Shown: one piece after another, positions 9,561-18,402 of the stretch | Position numbering within the stretch: the stretch's first letter is position 1 | Layout: the number at the start of each line of letters is the position of its first letter | Source of the DNA: Turicibacter sp. | GTDB taxonomy: Bacteria > Bacillota > Clostridia > Lachnospirales > WQUN01 | Reading direction: 5' to 3' | Length of the DNA: 34,571 nt | NCBI GenBank assembly: GCA_009778175.1 | Contig: WRKH01000318.1 | Coordinates: 1 to 34,571 of the forward strand | Program-made: the position numbers and the translations under genes | The notes under the pieces: generated by a model | Database searches by the model: none | What the model was told of the DNA's origin: nothing | The model's input: only the letters and a program-made list of their open reading frames with translations

Positions 9561-10800
9561 CTATTGTTTGCCAAACCGCTCATTTTTAACTTTCTCCAAG
9601 ATTGCGGCTTGTCGGTTTACGATAGAGCGAGAATCACGCATAACGCCACGCCCTGCTACGTTCTTACGAGCGTTTATGATGCCCGGCCGCCAGTCTTTTT
9701 GCCGTCCTTGGTGGCGGTCATGCCGTGGGAAGAGCGGATTAGCTTGCACACGGAATCCGACACCATGCGGCGGGCTTTTGGGTCTTTTATAGCCGCAATG
9801 AACGGCTTAAACTTTTTGACTTCACGCATTGCGGCATACTTTGTCGCAACCCTTAGTTTGTCGATTTTCTCGTTGATATCGTCCACTATATAGTCTTCGT
9901 AAGGGTTGCCAACGGCGACTTCTAAATCCGAGTCAGCGGCGTTAATGACCTCTGGGTCGGCTAGGACTTCGGATTCGTCCAAGCTGTCCATCGTTTCGAG
10001 TAATTCTTCGAGATTATCGCCGTTATCGCCTGTCAACTCGCCCTCTAATTCATCGAGCGGGTCGGTGTCCTTTACCGTGGCTTGCTTTATTGCCGCCACT
10101 TCTTCGGCAAGCTAGATGAGCACATCGCACATTTTTGCAATGTCGCTATTAAGAGTGCTGTCCGAGTCCTTTGTCTCCAAAATCTCTTCGGGTTCGGAAT
10201 CTCGTGTCTTTCCTTTTTTATCGGCAATTATCGGCTCTTCGATTTCGGCAATGCTGTCTTGTACCTCTTCTTTTGCCTCTAGTACGAGGTCTGCGAGAGT
10301 TGAGGCTACTTCTTCGGGAACGGGTTCGGAATCCTTTGTGAATACACTCGCCATTACCTTTGCCATTGCTCCTGCTACTGTTGTTGGTTTTTTTGCTGGT
10401 TTTCTCATGCCAGCCTTGATTTCGTCAATCAAATCGGCATCGTAGATTATTAGGTCCGCAACTAAAAATGCCCGTCTTTGCGGACATTTTAGGTCGTACC
10501 TTTTATGTATTTAGTGGCGTTGTCGGGGATAATGATTTCAACGCCGATAGGCGGATGATCGTTGGTTACTGGCTTGGCCTCAAAACTCGCTATCGCCGAT
10601 GGGTCAAATACGTCCGCCTCTGCTCTATAAACAGTAACGACATCGGTGGTTTGCAAGTCCGAAATATCGAAGTCTATGGGGAGTTCCGCCGCCGCATATT
10701 TCTGCGGTCCAGTTCGTGCTATCGGCACATTTCTACAAACCAAAAACCCCTCTGGGGTCATTGCCATATTGTTAGAAATTTTGCTTGCATAATATAACAT
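9561..10800 (-). pseudogene. Phage head maturation protein (DUF2213-like) with several frameshifts/stops
   Basis: MLYYASKISNNMAMTPEGFLVCRNVPIARTG... then TAA and frameshift, ADLIIYDADLIDEIKAGMRKP..., in-frame TAG, LAEEVAAIKQATVKDTDPLDELE..., then frameshift NARKNVAGRG. Confidence 0.6.
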
Positions 10801-10832
10801 TTTTCCCCCCTCGTTTTTGGCACTACAGTTAA

Positions 10833-11294
10833 TCACTTCACTGAAGCGAAATAATTCCATAGAATTATTGTGTAAATAATGCCTACAAACAGGTAGCATA
10901 TAAGCATTACCAAAAACAACAAAAAATTTACGTCAAACAGGACAAATATAAAGCACAATCCCAACAACGTTACGGTATTAAGTGACATCGAAAATATTGT
11001 GGAACGTATCTGTACCGACTCGTGATTTTTGCGTTTTCTGCCTATTTTTATCATGTTGTTAAAATTTTTGTTAATATAGGCGAAATCTATGTTTTGCAGA
11101 GTTATCAAGAAAAATGAAACTATTATCGAAAGTCCTGTTAATGCGAGGGTCATCCTTTCAATAGGCACTATTACGTTAAAATATTTGAGTATCGCAAAAA
11201 TGAACAAAGACAGCCCTATCGCTACACAATGAAACATTTTTTGCGAGTTAATATATAGGTGTTTTAAGGAGTTAATAATTGTCTTTATAGTCAT
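10833..11294 (-). CDS. Putative multi-pass membrane protein, unknown function
   Basis: 153 aa with about four hydrophobic segments (VAIGLSLFIFAILKYF, LTGLSIIVSFFLITL, VTLLGLCFIFVLFDVNFLLFLVMLICYLFVGIIYTI). Confidence 0.5.
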   Translation of the reverse strand: MTIKTIINSLKHLYINSQKMFHCVAIGLSLFIFAILKYFNVIVPIERMTLALTGLSIIVSFFLITLQNIDFAYINKNFNNMIKIGRKRKNHESVQIRSTIFSMSLNTVTLLGLCFIFVLFDVNFLLFLVMLICYLFVGIIYTIILWNYFASVK

Positions 11295-11691
11295 TTAAAG
11301 CACCCCTCTCTTTTTCTTCTAGTTCGCTCACAATGGCTTTTATTGGAATCCCGTCCAATTCAGTAAAATTGCTAAATGCCAGATTCGTGTCAATAGATAG
11401 TTCTATGCTATCGGTTATTTTAATAGTGTTTCCGTTGTTATCAATGCCAGTTATAACCAAGTGCGGATATTTTTTAAGCACAGTCGATAATTTATTTTTA
11501 TTAAACCAGGACGGCGTTTCAAAAACATATTTCATCGACAATTCTTCAATGGGAGCATCGTGCATATCGAGCTGTTGCGGCAAAAAGGCTACATCTTTTG
11601 CCATAGTGTTTTGGGATAGTAGGCTAAGTTGCGGGTTATTCTCTAGCTTTATATCCATTTTAAGTATCTTTTCTAATTTTTCATAGTCCAC
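11272..11691 (-). CDS. Hypothetical protein in prophage cargo region
   Basis: 139 aa ORF, overlaps the downstream membrane protein ORF; no recognised motif. Confidence 0.45.
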   Translation of the reverse strand: MDYEKLEKILKMDIKLENNPQLSLLSQNTMAKDVAFLPQQLDMHDAPIEELSMKYVFETPSWFNKNKLSTVLKKYPHLVITGIDNNGNTIKITDSIELSIDTNLAFSNFTELDGIPIKAIVSELEEKERGALNDYKDNY

Positions 11692-11718
11692 ACTAGAGAC
11701 AAAATCTGAACTTTTGAA

Positions 11719-12054
11719 TTAAATTAATAAAATCTTGTTAAGCGTTGTTTTAGGGCAATTATGGGCGTAAATATTACCCGTGTCGGAATTTATAAAGATA
11801 TACGCCAACGAGATAAGCCTTTTGCCATCGTGAACCTCTAAAAATTTGTTTGCCTCTACCGCATAGTCGTCAGAATTTTCAATGCCACGTGTGTTGATAT
11901 TATGCGGTTTCGATAACTTAAAGCAATGAAAAGAGTTTATATATTGATATTGACGAATATCTCCCCTATTTTGATTGTTTAATTCCACGTCTAACGGGCT
12001 TGGCGTTATTAGTTCTTTATTACGCATAAACATTACTTTAAAACTTAGTTTCAT
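11719..12054 (-). CDS. Hypothetical protein in prophage cargo region
   Basis: 111 aa ORF on the operon strand; no recognised motif. Confidence 0.4.
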   Translation of the reverse strand: MKLSFKVMFMRNKELITPSPLDVELNNQNRGDIRQYQYINSFHCFKLSKPHNINTRGIENSDDYAVEANKFLEVHDGKRLISLAYIFINSDTGNIYAHNCPKTTLNKILLI

Positions 12055-12072
12055 TATGGCACTCCTTTCTTT

Positions 12073-12360
12073 CTATCTCCTGTTCGCACTCGCCAAAAAA
12101 CCCAACAGCAACGCCACCGCAAACGAGAACGTCCGAACCACCTCACGTGCCAACTCGCCCGATGCGCCGCCACCGCCAAAGTGTGAAATCACAAACACCG
12201 CAAACAGCAAGCCGATTAGCTATTTTATAAGGGTGTAGGCTTTTTGCGTGAAGTCGGATGTGGGGGCTGGCGGTGGCATCTCACTGTATTCTGTGCGTTC
12301 TTCCTGCCAAAGTGGGGATTGTGGCGGTGGTTGTCTGTTAAATAGCATATTTTCCTCCAT
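12073..12360 (-). pseudogene. Small phage membrane protein interrupted by in-frame TAG
   Basis: MEENMLFNRQPPPQSPLWQEERTEYSEMPPPAPTSDFTQKAYTLIK*LIGLLFAVFVISHFGGGGASGELAREVVRTFSFAVALLLGFLASANRR*; TAG at 12220-12222. Confidence 0.5.
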
Positions 12361-12394
12361 GCATTTATGCTTTTTGGGTCGTTTTTACAAATCC

Positions 12395-12730
12395 TCAATC
12401 GAGATAATACGGCAACATTTCCTCGAGGGGTGCACCGCCAAGCGAAAATATTGACACTCTGTCCCAAATATCTTTTAGGCTTTGCTTGCCGTAAAAAACT
12501 TTGGCGTTTGCGAACTCTTCAAAAGTTCGATAATTACGTTCTTGAGTTTCTTCAGGAAATATGCCAAAACCATACATTTCTGTTTTGGTTTCATTGTACT
12601 CGTATTTGCATATAAACTCATTTTTATAAATTTCACAATCGTCAATGTAAAATTCTATTTCAGTCATGTATTTGTCGAAAACTTCTTCTGCCATAACGAC
12701 TGCAAAATCTTGCCAAGAGCATTTATTCAT
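12395..12730 (-). CDS. Putative immunity protein for the adjacent toxin
   Basis: 111 aa acidic protein immediately downstream of the toxin-like ORF (16 nt gap); position-based. Confidence 0.45.
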   Translation of the reverse strand: MNKCSWQDFAVVMAEEVFDKYMTEIEFYIDDCEIYKNEFICKYEYNETKTEMYGFGIFPEETQERNYRTFEEFANAKVFYGKQSLKDIWDRVSIFSLGGAPLEEMLPYYLD

Positions 12731-12745
12731 TTTTGTTTACCTCTC

Positions 12746-13483
12746 TTAGTTTCTTTTTTCTCGTTTTTTGCGTTTTAATGCGGCTTTTTGTTCTTTAAAT
12801 TCTATTTCACGTGAACCATGTTCATGAGGTACTTCAGGATGACTTTGCGGTTTTTTATGGTCAGTAAAATCCACATCTTTAATTTGGCTACCATTTTCAT
12901 CAAACCAACGGTGCGTAGATGGTCTTTCATCATTCCCCAAAATATCCGTGCTGGAATTGGGTTCGCCTTTGAAAGGGTTTCCACTTGCTACGCTATGCTT
13001 AGAGGCGGGAGTAACATCAATAGTATTACCAAGGTTAGTAGTAACAGAAGTAACATTTTTGCCCTGTGCGATGTCGTCTTGAACGCTCTCATGGGTAGAC
13101 TGAACTGGTTTAGATAATGCAGTCCCTAAAAGTTCTCCCGCTGTGGTGGGTGTCCAGGAGTGCATAACTGTCGGCTTTATGCCTTCCCCACCTGTTGCAG
13201 TAGTTCCTATGGTACTCTTAGCTGTCTGCGACTTCTGTGTATCTTGGTTCCCGTTTTTGCTCGTCTTCCCAATCTGGCTAATCTTCTCGCCTGTATGCTT
13301 ATTTCCCATACCCGCAAGGACTTCCCCAGTTCCAGTATCGATATTATAGGGCTTTCCACCACCTTTGGGTTCTCGCCAGCCCTTAGGGTCTAAGTCTTCT
13401 TTCTTGGCATCTTTTATTATTATACTACGTCCTCCCAAAGTCCGCAACTTTTTTTCAAGCGCCCGCCGTTTAATATCCTGCAA
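12746..13483 (-). CDS. Prophage polymorphic-toxin-like protein, toxin domain at C-terminus
   Basis: C-terminus THRWFDENGSQIKDVDFTDHKKPQSHPEVPHEHGSREIEF resembles the terminal toxin domains with a D-x-D-x-T/D-H...HP..PH.H pattern; long T/S/G-rich linker; follows the portal gene. Confidence 0.55.
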   Translation of the reverse strand: MQDIKRRALEKKLRTLGGRSIIIKDAKKEDLDPKGWREPKGGGKPYNIDTGTGEVLAGMGNKHTGEKISQIGKTSKNGNQDTQKSQTAKSTIGTTATGGEGIKPTVMHSWTPTTAGELLGTALSKPVQSTHESVQDDIAQGKNVTSVTTNLGNTIDVTPASKHSVASGNPFKGEPNSSTDILGNDERPSTHRWFDENGSQIKDVDFTDHKKPQSHPEVPHEHGSREIEFKEQKAALKRKKREKRN

Positions 13484-13516
13484 ATCTGCGATTATTTCCG
13501 CCCGTGAGCGTCTTTT

Positions 13517-14987
13517 TTATCCTCGGTGGTCTAGGTCATTTTTGGACAAATCTTCATTCTCGTCCATTTCTGACCCTTCAGAGGGCATATCCCCAAATCC
13601 GCCAAATCCACCATCCATCTCGTCAGGCGGTGCAGCGATGTCGTCTGCTGCCTCGATATCCTCGTCTGTTATCGAGTGCCACATATCCGTAATACCTGCG
13701 TGTGCCGACAACTCCTGTAATGCCGTCCGCTGGCTAATCACGCCCGAGGTGTACGCCCCTGTAATTGCGGTGGTTATCTGTGTGGCAAATCCCATTTTTT
13801 CGGCTTCCGTGGGCGTTTGGATATTCTCGAACGTGTACTCCAAATCATCGGGAATCGCTCCCAGTGCCGACATACAAAGAATTGGCAACAGCTTATCATA
13901 AATCGGTCGCAAGACGGACTCCTGTTTTTCCGCAATCGAATCATAATAAATCTGCATATCCGAGTCGCCCGTGGCGTTCATTCCCGAGGGCGACCGCATA
14001 AACAGCTTTGTAACGGGAATTTCCGCCGCCCCTGCGATGTCGAGCATAAACAACTCCATAACCTGTGAAAGTCCAGAAAATGCCGTGTTTGTGAGGTTGT
14101 GCATCTGGTCTTCCACGCACAGTATCTGCATACCTTGGTTGTTCATCGTGGCTGACAAAATATCCATTTCTGTGAGCATCTGCTGGCGGACATGGTCTGG
14201 GACAATCGACATCTGCTCGAAACCTGCCTTTTTGTAGACAAGGAGATTCGCCCTAAAAATCATGGTCGCTATGTTAAAATTCGTGTTATCCCATTTTTTG
14301 AGTTCGCTGAAAATGTGTTCGAGTTCGGATGCGCCCCAGTGATTCTCGATAAGTCGCTCGATATAGGGTAAATCCCGCCCAGGGAATTTGACCACACGGC
14401 TATGATGCACCTTAGTAAACTCACGAGAAAGTATGTCCGACTGTAATTTGATAATATTCAGGCTCGCCGAAGTTTGGGCTTGTATAGTCGCTGATTAGCC
14501 TATCTGACGGCATTATCCCGCTGTGCCTATCGAGGATTATCATGCCTTTAAAATCGTCTGGCATGATGTCATCGAGTTCGAGCGGCTCGTCCAAAATATT
14601 GTCATGGCGGTCGATTATGATAACGCCAGCCGCGCCGCCGTAGAGCCGCCCCCATTTTAGCCCTGTGAGCAAGTCCGAGCGGAGGCGAGTTTGCCGTTCC
14701 ACACGTTTTAGCGACCGCATTGCATCGGCATCCAGCCGTGAGATTAGGCTGTATGATTGCTTTAGCATATCTTCAGGGACTACGTCAATCAGCCGTTTGA
14801 CTATCCAGTTATTGCGATAGAGGGCGGTCATTAGGTTTACGTCCGCCGTCAGCCGATTGATAAAATATTTTGAGTGTTCTAGTAGATTGTCCGTGAACTC
14901 GCCTATCCGTGCCGCTGGGTTGGAGAAACCGTCTTTTGTGTATTTTGCCGCTGTTTTTGCGGGCGGTTTTTTGTGTTTTTTTGCCAT
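13517..14987 (-). pseudogene. Phage portal protein (DUF1073-like), frameshifted
   Basis: ORFs 14421-14987 (LTADVNLMTALYRNNWIVKRLIDVVPEDMLKQ) and 13517-14410 (HHSRVVKFPGRDLPYIE...IPVTKLFMRSPSGMNATGDSD) are parts of one protein; ILSREFTKVHHSR is read in the second frame. Confidence 0.8.
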
Positions 14988-15012
14988 GGTTATCCCTTTC
15001 TACACTTTCTTT

Positions 15013-15041
15013 TTGCTTTTCGCTTCTTTCTGTGTTATAAT
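15013..15041 (+). promoter_or_regulatory. Sigma70-type promoter TTGCTT-N17-TATAAT of solitary repeat unit 1
   Basis: TTGCTT 15013-15018, TATAAT 15036-15041, 17 nt spacer; predicted start about 15048. Confidence 0.7.
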
Positions 15042-15047
15042 GTTTTT

Positions 15048-15139
15048 TGTAATTGTCGCATCCCTATGGGGTGCGTGGATTGAAATTAACAAAACGTATA
15101 ACACATCGAAAAAGGCGCTGGATTATTCCAACGCCTTTT
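15048..15139 (+). ncRNA. Solitary CRISPR-repeat RNA 1 (candidate type I-C RNA anti-CRISPR)
   Basis: 15055-15086 GTCGCATCCCTATGGGGTGCGTGGATTGAAAT (32 nt, stem GCATCCC/GGGGTGC, loop TAT); followed by terminator-like hairpin AAAAGGCG-C-TGGA-TTAT-TCCA-A-CGCCTTTT at 15110-15139. Confidence 0.75.
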
Positions 15140-15271
15140 GGCTTGGTTGTGGGGTTTTTGTGTTAGACATTTCGATGTGTTAGACAACTTGTTAGACAAT
15201 CAATATTTTTGTTGATAAAATATGGCTTTATAGGGTTCGGGCGTTGGTGTCATCCACCCGTGGCGGTGGCA

Positions 15272-16524
15272 TCACGACCACACACGCACTATCGACTTAC
15301 AGAAATATCGCAACGCATCGAGGGCGTGGTCGTTGGCTTTAATAGGCTGTTCCTTGCCACGTTCAGCCGCCTGTATATCCCACATATACGCCCCGAACTC
15401 CATGATTAGGTTCTTGCAACTGGTGTGTATGTATAATTTTTTGTTTTCCAACAGGTTAGAGACGAGCCTAATACCTTCCAAGACGGCATTATCGGCATCT
15501 TTGACACGCAAGCCTAGGCGGCGGATTTCGAGTTTAAAACTGGCGGCTGATGGGTCGATTATGAGATATACTGGATAATTTTCGCCCGACATCTCGCCGA
15601 TAAAGGCTTTGAGGTCAGCGGCATATTCGCCGTCCGTCTTGCGTTTGCCTCGTTTTCGTGAGTCAAAATAATATTCTCGTGCTACATAATACAGCCCATT
15701 GATATGCCATATATCAAGCAGCACCATAGGATTAACCGTGCCGTAGTCGATTGCGATGTAACGCATCCCTTTTTTCGCAGGGGCTTCCGTGTAGAGGTTC
15801 GCTGGCGAGAACATATCGTAAATATGCCCCTCGACCACGCCCCATTCGCCCAGCCCTGTAACTTGGTAACGGCGTGGGTTTGTGATTTTTTGTTGCTCGT
15901 ACACCGCTCGTGAACGGTCGTCTATGAACTCGTTCATCAAGTAGGTCGTGGTGGCGGCGAAAATATCCTCCGAGGGATTGTCGAAAAAACGGGCTTTTAG
16001 CCAGTGCTTGCCATTCCATGGGTTAAATGTGAGCGTCCACTGCCAATACAGCCCCTCTGGCAATGTTCCACGTAGGCTTTCGTCTAACATATCAAAGTCC
16101 GATTCTTTGTCGATTTGGTAGCATTCCTCTATCCATCCGAAACACAGCACTCCAACAGGGACGGCGATGGACGTGATTTTATGCGGGTCGTCCAATCCTC
16201 GGAACAGGATTTTCTGCCCTGTGGGGAGATAGGTCGCCTCTAAGGGGCTTTTTGTGAACGCCCACAAATCCCATACTTTCAGCCGCCTCGCCGCCCACTG
16301 CAAATCCGCAAAACAGCTGTCTTTGAGTGAGTTAAAAGTCGAGCGGCATACGAGGGCGTTCGCTTGCGGATATTTCATTAGGCTGTAAATAAACCACAGG
16401 GCGGTCGTCTTGGACTTCTTCGATGCTCTCGACCCCTTGACGACACGATACCGTCCCTTAAACCGCCAGAACGCCCCGTAATGCTTGCCTACGATTTGGG
16501 GGATAAAATATCATGCTCGTTCAT
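15272..16524 (-). pseudogene. terL: Terminase large subunit, frameshifted near the start
   Basis: VVKGSRASKKSKTTALWFIYSLMKYPQANALVCR (Walker A-like), WTLTFNPWNGKHWLKARF, IAIDYGTVNPMVLLDIW, LIIDPSAASFK, KANDHALDALRYF. MNEHDILSP start is out of frame with PQIVGKHYGAFWRF at a C run. Confidence 0.85.
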
Positions 16525-16961
16525 TCGAGCGCCTCCTCGCCCCTAAAAACGATTGTAACGCCTGTGTCTGTGGCTCGCTTGCTGTCGGTTAGTCCGTGGC
16601 GTTTGGCTAGGATTTCCGCCGCCTTTATGCGTTCACGTTCGGCGACTCGTTTTTCTACTAGGCGCGCACGACTCTTGCCGTCCCCCACGGATTCGACCAC
16701 CACCGCCGTGTCCAGAGTTTCGCCTTTTAAGACCCTCGAAAGGTACTCCTCGACATCGTATGCGGTGGCGATTTTCTCATCACGCATCCGTTGCAACTCG
16801 GCATCTATCGCTGTCTTGATGTTAAGTTTTTTTAAGTTTTGTGCGCCGATGACGGCGGAGTTTTTCTCTTTGTAACCTGCACGGATTGCGGCTTGCGTGG
16901 CGTTTAGGTCTACTAGATATTCATGCACAAATTTTTGTTGCTTGGCTGTTAGTTTTGCCAT
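16521..16961 (-). CDS. terS: Terminase small subunit
   Basis: MAKLTAKQQKFVHEYLVDLNATQAAIRAGYKEKNSAVIGAQNLKKLNI, Terminase_2-like; ATGA overlap with terL. Confidence 0.9.
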   Translation of the reverse strand: MAKLTAKQQKFVHEYLVDLNATQAAIRAGYKEKNSAVIGAQNLKKLNIKTAIDAELQRMRDEKIATAYDVEEYLSRVLKGETLDTAVVVESVGDGKSRARLVEKRVAERERIKAAEILAKRHGLTDSKRATDTGVTIVFRGEEALE

Positions 16962-17097
16962 GTCTTGGTCTCCTTTCTCGGGATTTTAATATTTCGGGGC
17001 ATAAAACGACAGAGAACCGCTAAAATTAGCGATTCTCTGTCTAAGGAGGTGTTTTAAGGGGTTTTGGTCGGCTGTGTCTCGGTGCAAGAGTGCCTAT

Positions 17098-17135
17098 TAT
17101 AATTATAACACACAAAAAACGGACAAAACGGACAA
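17098..17135 (-). promoter_or_regulatory. Putative activator-dependent late promoter upstream of terS
   Basis: Minus strand: TTGTCCGTTTTGTCCGTTTTTTGTGTGTTATAAT; two TTGTCCGTT units where a -35 would be, then TATAAT. Confidence 0.5.
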
Positions 17136-17190
17136 CTTTTTCACACCTCTTGAAAATAGCGTGTTACTGCCTTTCTTACGCTGTCGCCCG

Positions 17191-17547
17191 TTAATTTCTT
17201 GTAGATTTTTTTGCGACCTCGTCCCAGCTTTTTCCGTCCACGTATCGGAGCGTTACGATGTTGCGGATGCGGGTGTCGGGGATATTATTTATAAAATTTT
17301 CTATCCGCAAAATGTAGCTTTCATGGGCTTTCTGCCGACTTTCTAACATGGATTTTGTGATTTCTGTTTGGACTTTGTCCTGTGATATGCCCTCGATTGT
17401 GATAACTTTCGGGTAGCCCGTTTTATAGTCTTTGGCGAAGTCTTTAATCGCCTCGCCGCCGTATTTTGCTATGTTTGCGAGCCTTTCCTTGACTGTCTCT
17501 AATTCCGATTTTAAATTTACAAACTCCTTTAAATCTTTTTGGGTCAT
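17191..17547 (-). CDS. ArpU/DUF1492-like phage late transcription regulator (3' end frameshifted)
   Basis: IENFINNIPDTRIRNIVTLRYVDGKSWDEVAKK typical of sigma-like regulators; the other frame gives IYKKLTGDSVRKAVTRYFQEV after an A7 run. Confidence 0.7.
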   Translation of the reverse strand: MTQKDLKEFVNLKSELETVKERLANIAKYGGEAIKDFAKDYKTGYPKVITIEGISQDKVQTEITKSMLESRQKAHESYILRIENFINNIPDTRIRNIVTLRYVDGKSWDEVAKKSTRN

Positions 17548-17622
17548 TTTCCTCACTCCTTATCCTCTGTTTTCCTTTAATTATAGCATTTTTTGAGGTT
17601 TTTAGCAAATGCGAAAATAAAC

Positions 17623-17658
17623 TTGTCCGTTTTGTCCGCTTTGTCCGTTTTGTCCGCT
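17623..17658. repeat. Four tandem 9-bp repeats TTGTCCGYT
   Basis: TTGTCCGTT TTGTCCGCT TTGTCCGTT TTGTCCGCT. Confidence 0.85.
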
Positions 17659-17703
17659 CTGCATAAAAAAACGGGGCTGATTTGTTCAGCCCCATTTCTC
17701 ATG

Positions 17704-18400
17704 CTAATATTTTTTTAATATGTCGATTATGTCGGTGGCTAGGTTTTGTAATATCTCGCTGTTTATGCCACGCAGGTTTCGCTGGTCGCCCAATAATTTT
17801 ATCTTAAAATAGCAGCTTGGGCAGGTTATTTCGTATTCTACTGCTTCGTCCTCTTTGAGCCGTTTGCGTTGCAAGCCGCAACTGCATAGCGGACACTCGG
17901 CATCTATGCTCCACACTTCGTAAGCTCGTTCGTCTGTGTAGCAGGGCTCTTCTTCTTCGTCTTCGTCTTCGGTGTCCATATGGACACCTTGTTTTATTTC
18001 CTCGACCTCGTCCATTGTTATTTTATCGGCTTGTTTTAGCTTTTGGGCTACTTCATCTTGTTTTTGCTCGGGGAGTTTGGCGATTTCGTAGGCTGTGGAT
18101 ACGCCGATTTTGCCCTCTTTGTGCTCTTCTTTGACTTCGTCCGTCAGTTATTGCTTTAAAACGGCGATGTCCGCTTATTAGCATATATTGCTCGCCGTGC
18201 GGCTGGACTACTAGATTTTGTAACAGCCCAGAGGCTTTTATCGAGGCTTTTATGTCCGTGATGTCGTCCGTATTGTAGAAATTTAGGGGGTTTGGGACGA
18301 TTTTTTGCCGCTCGATTTGCTTGATGCTTGGTTGGTAGTGCCTGGTTTCGGCTAGGCTGCTCTTGTTAAGGCTGCCGAAGATGTCTGTTTTTTTTGCCAT
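17704..18400 (-). pseudogene. parB: ParB-like partition protein with frameshift/internal deletion; C-terminal zinc ribbon
   Basis: IERQKIVPNPLNFYNTDDITDIKASIKASGLLQNLVVQPHGEQYMLISGHRRFKAI then out-of-frame TDEVKEEHKEGKIGVSTAYEIAKLPEQKQDEVAQKLKQADKITMDEVEEIKQ...CPLCSCG...CPSC. Confidence 0.75.
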
Positions 18401-18402
18401 GG

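Noticed and set aside
12818-14237. Numerous plus-strand ORFs antisense to portal/toxin genes in the track
   Set aside because: They overlap clearly coding minus-strand sequence, have no recognisable domains and are typical antisense open frames.
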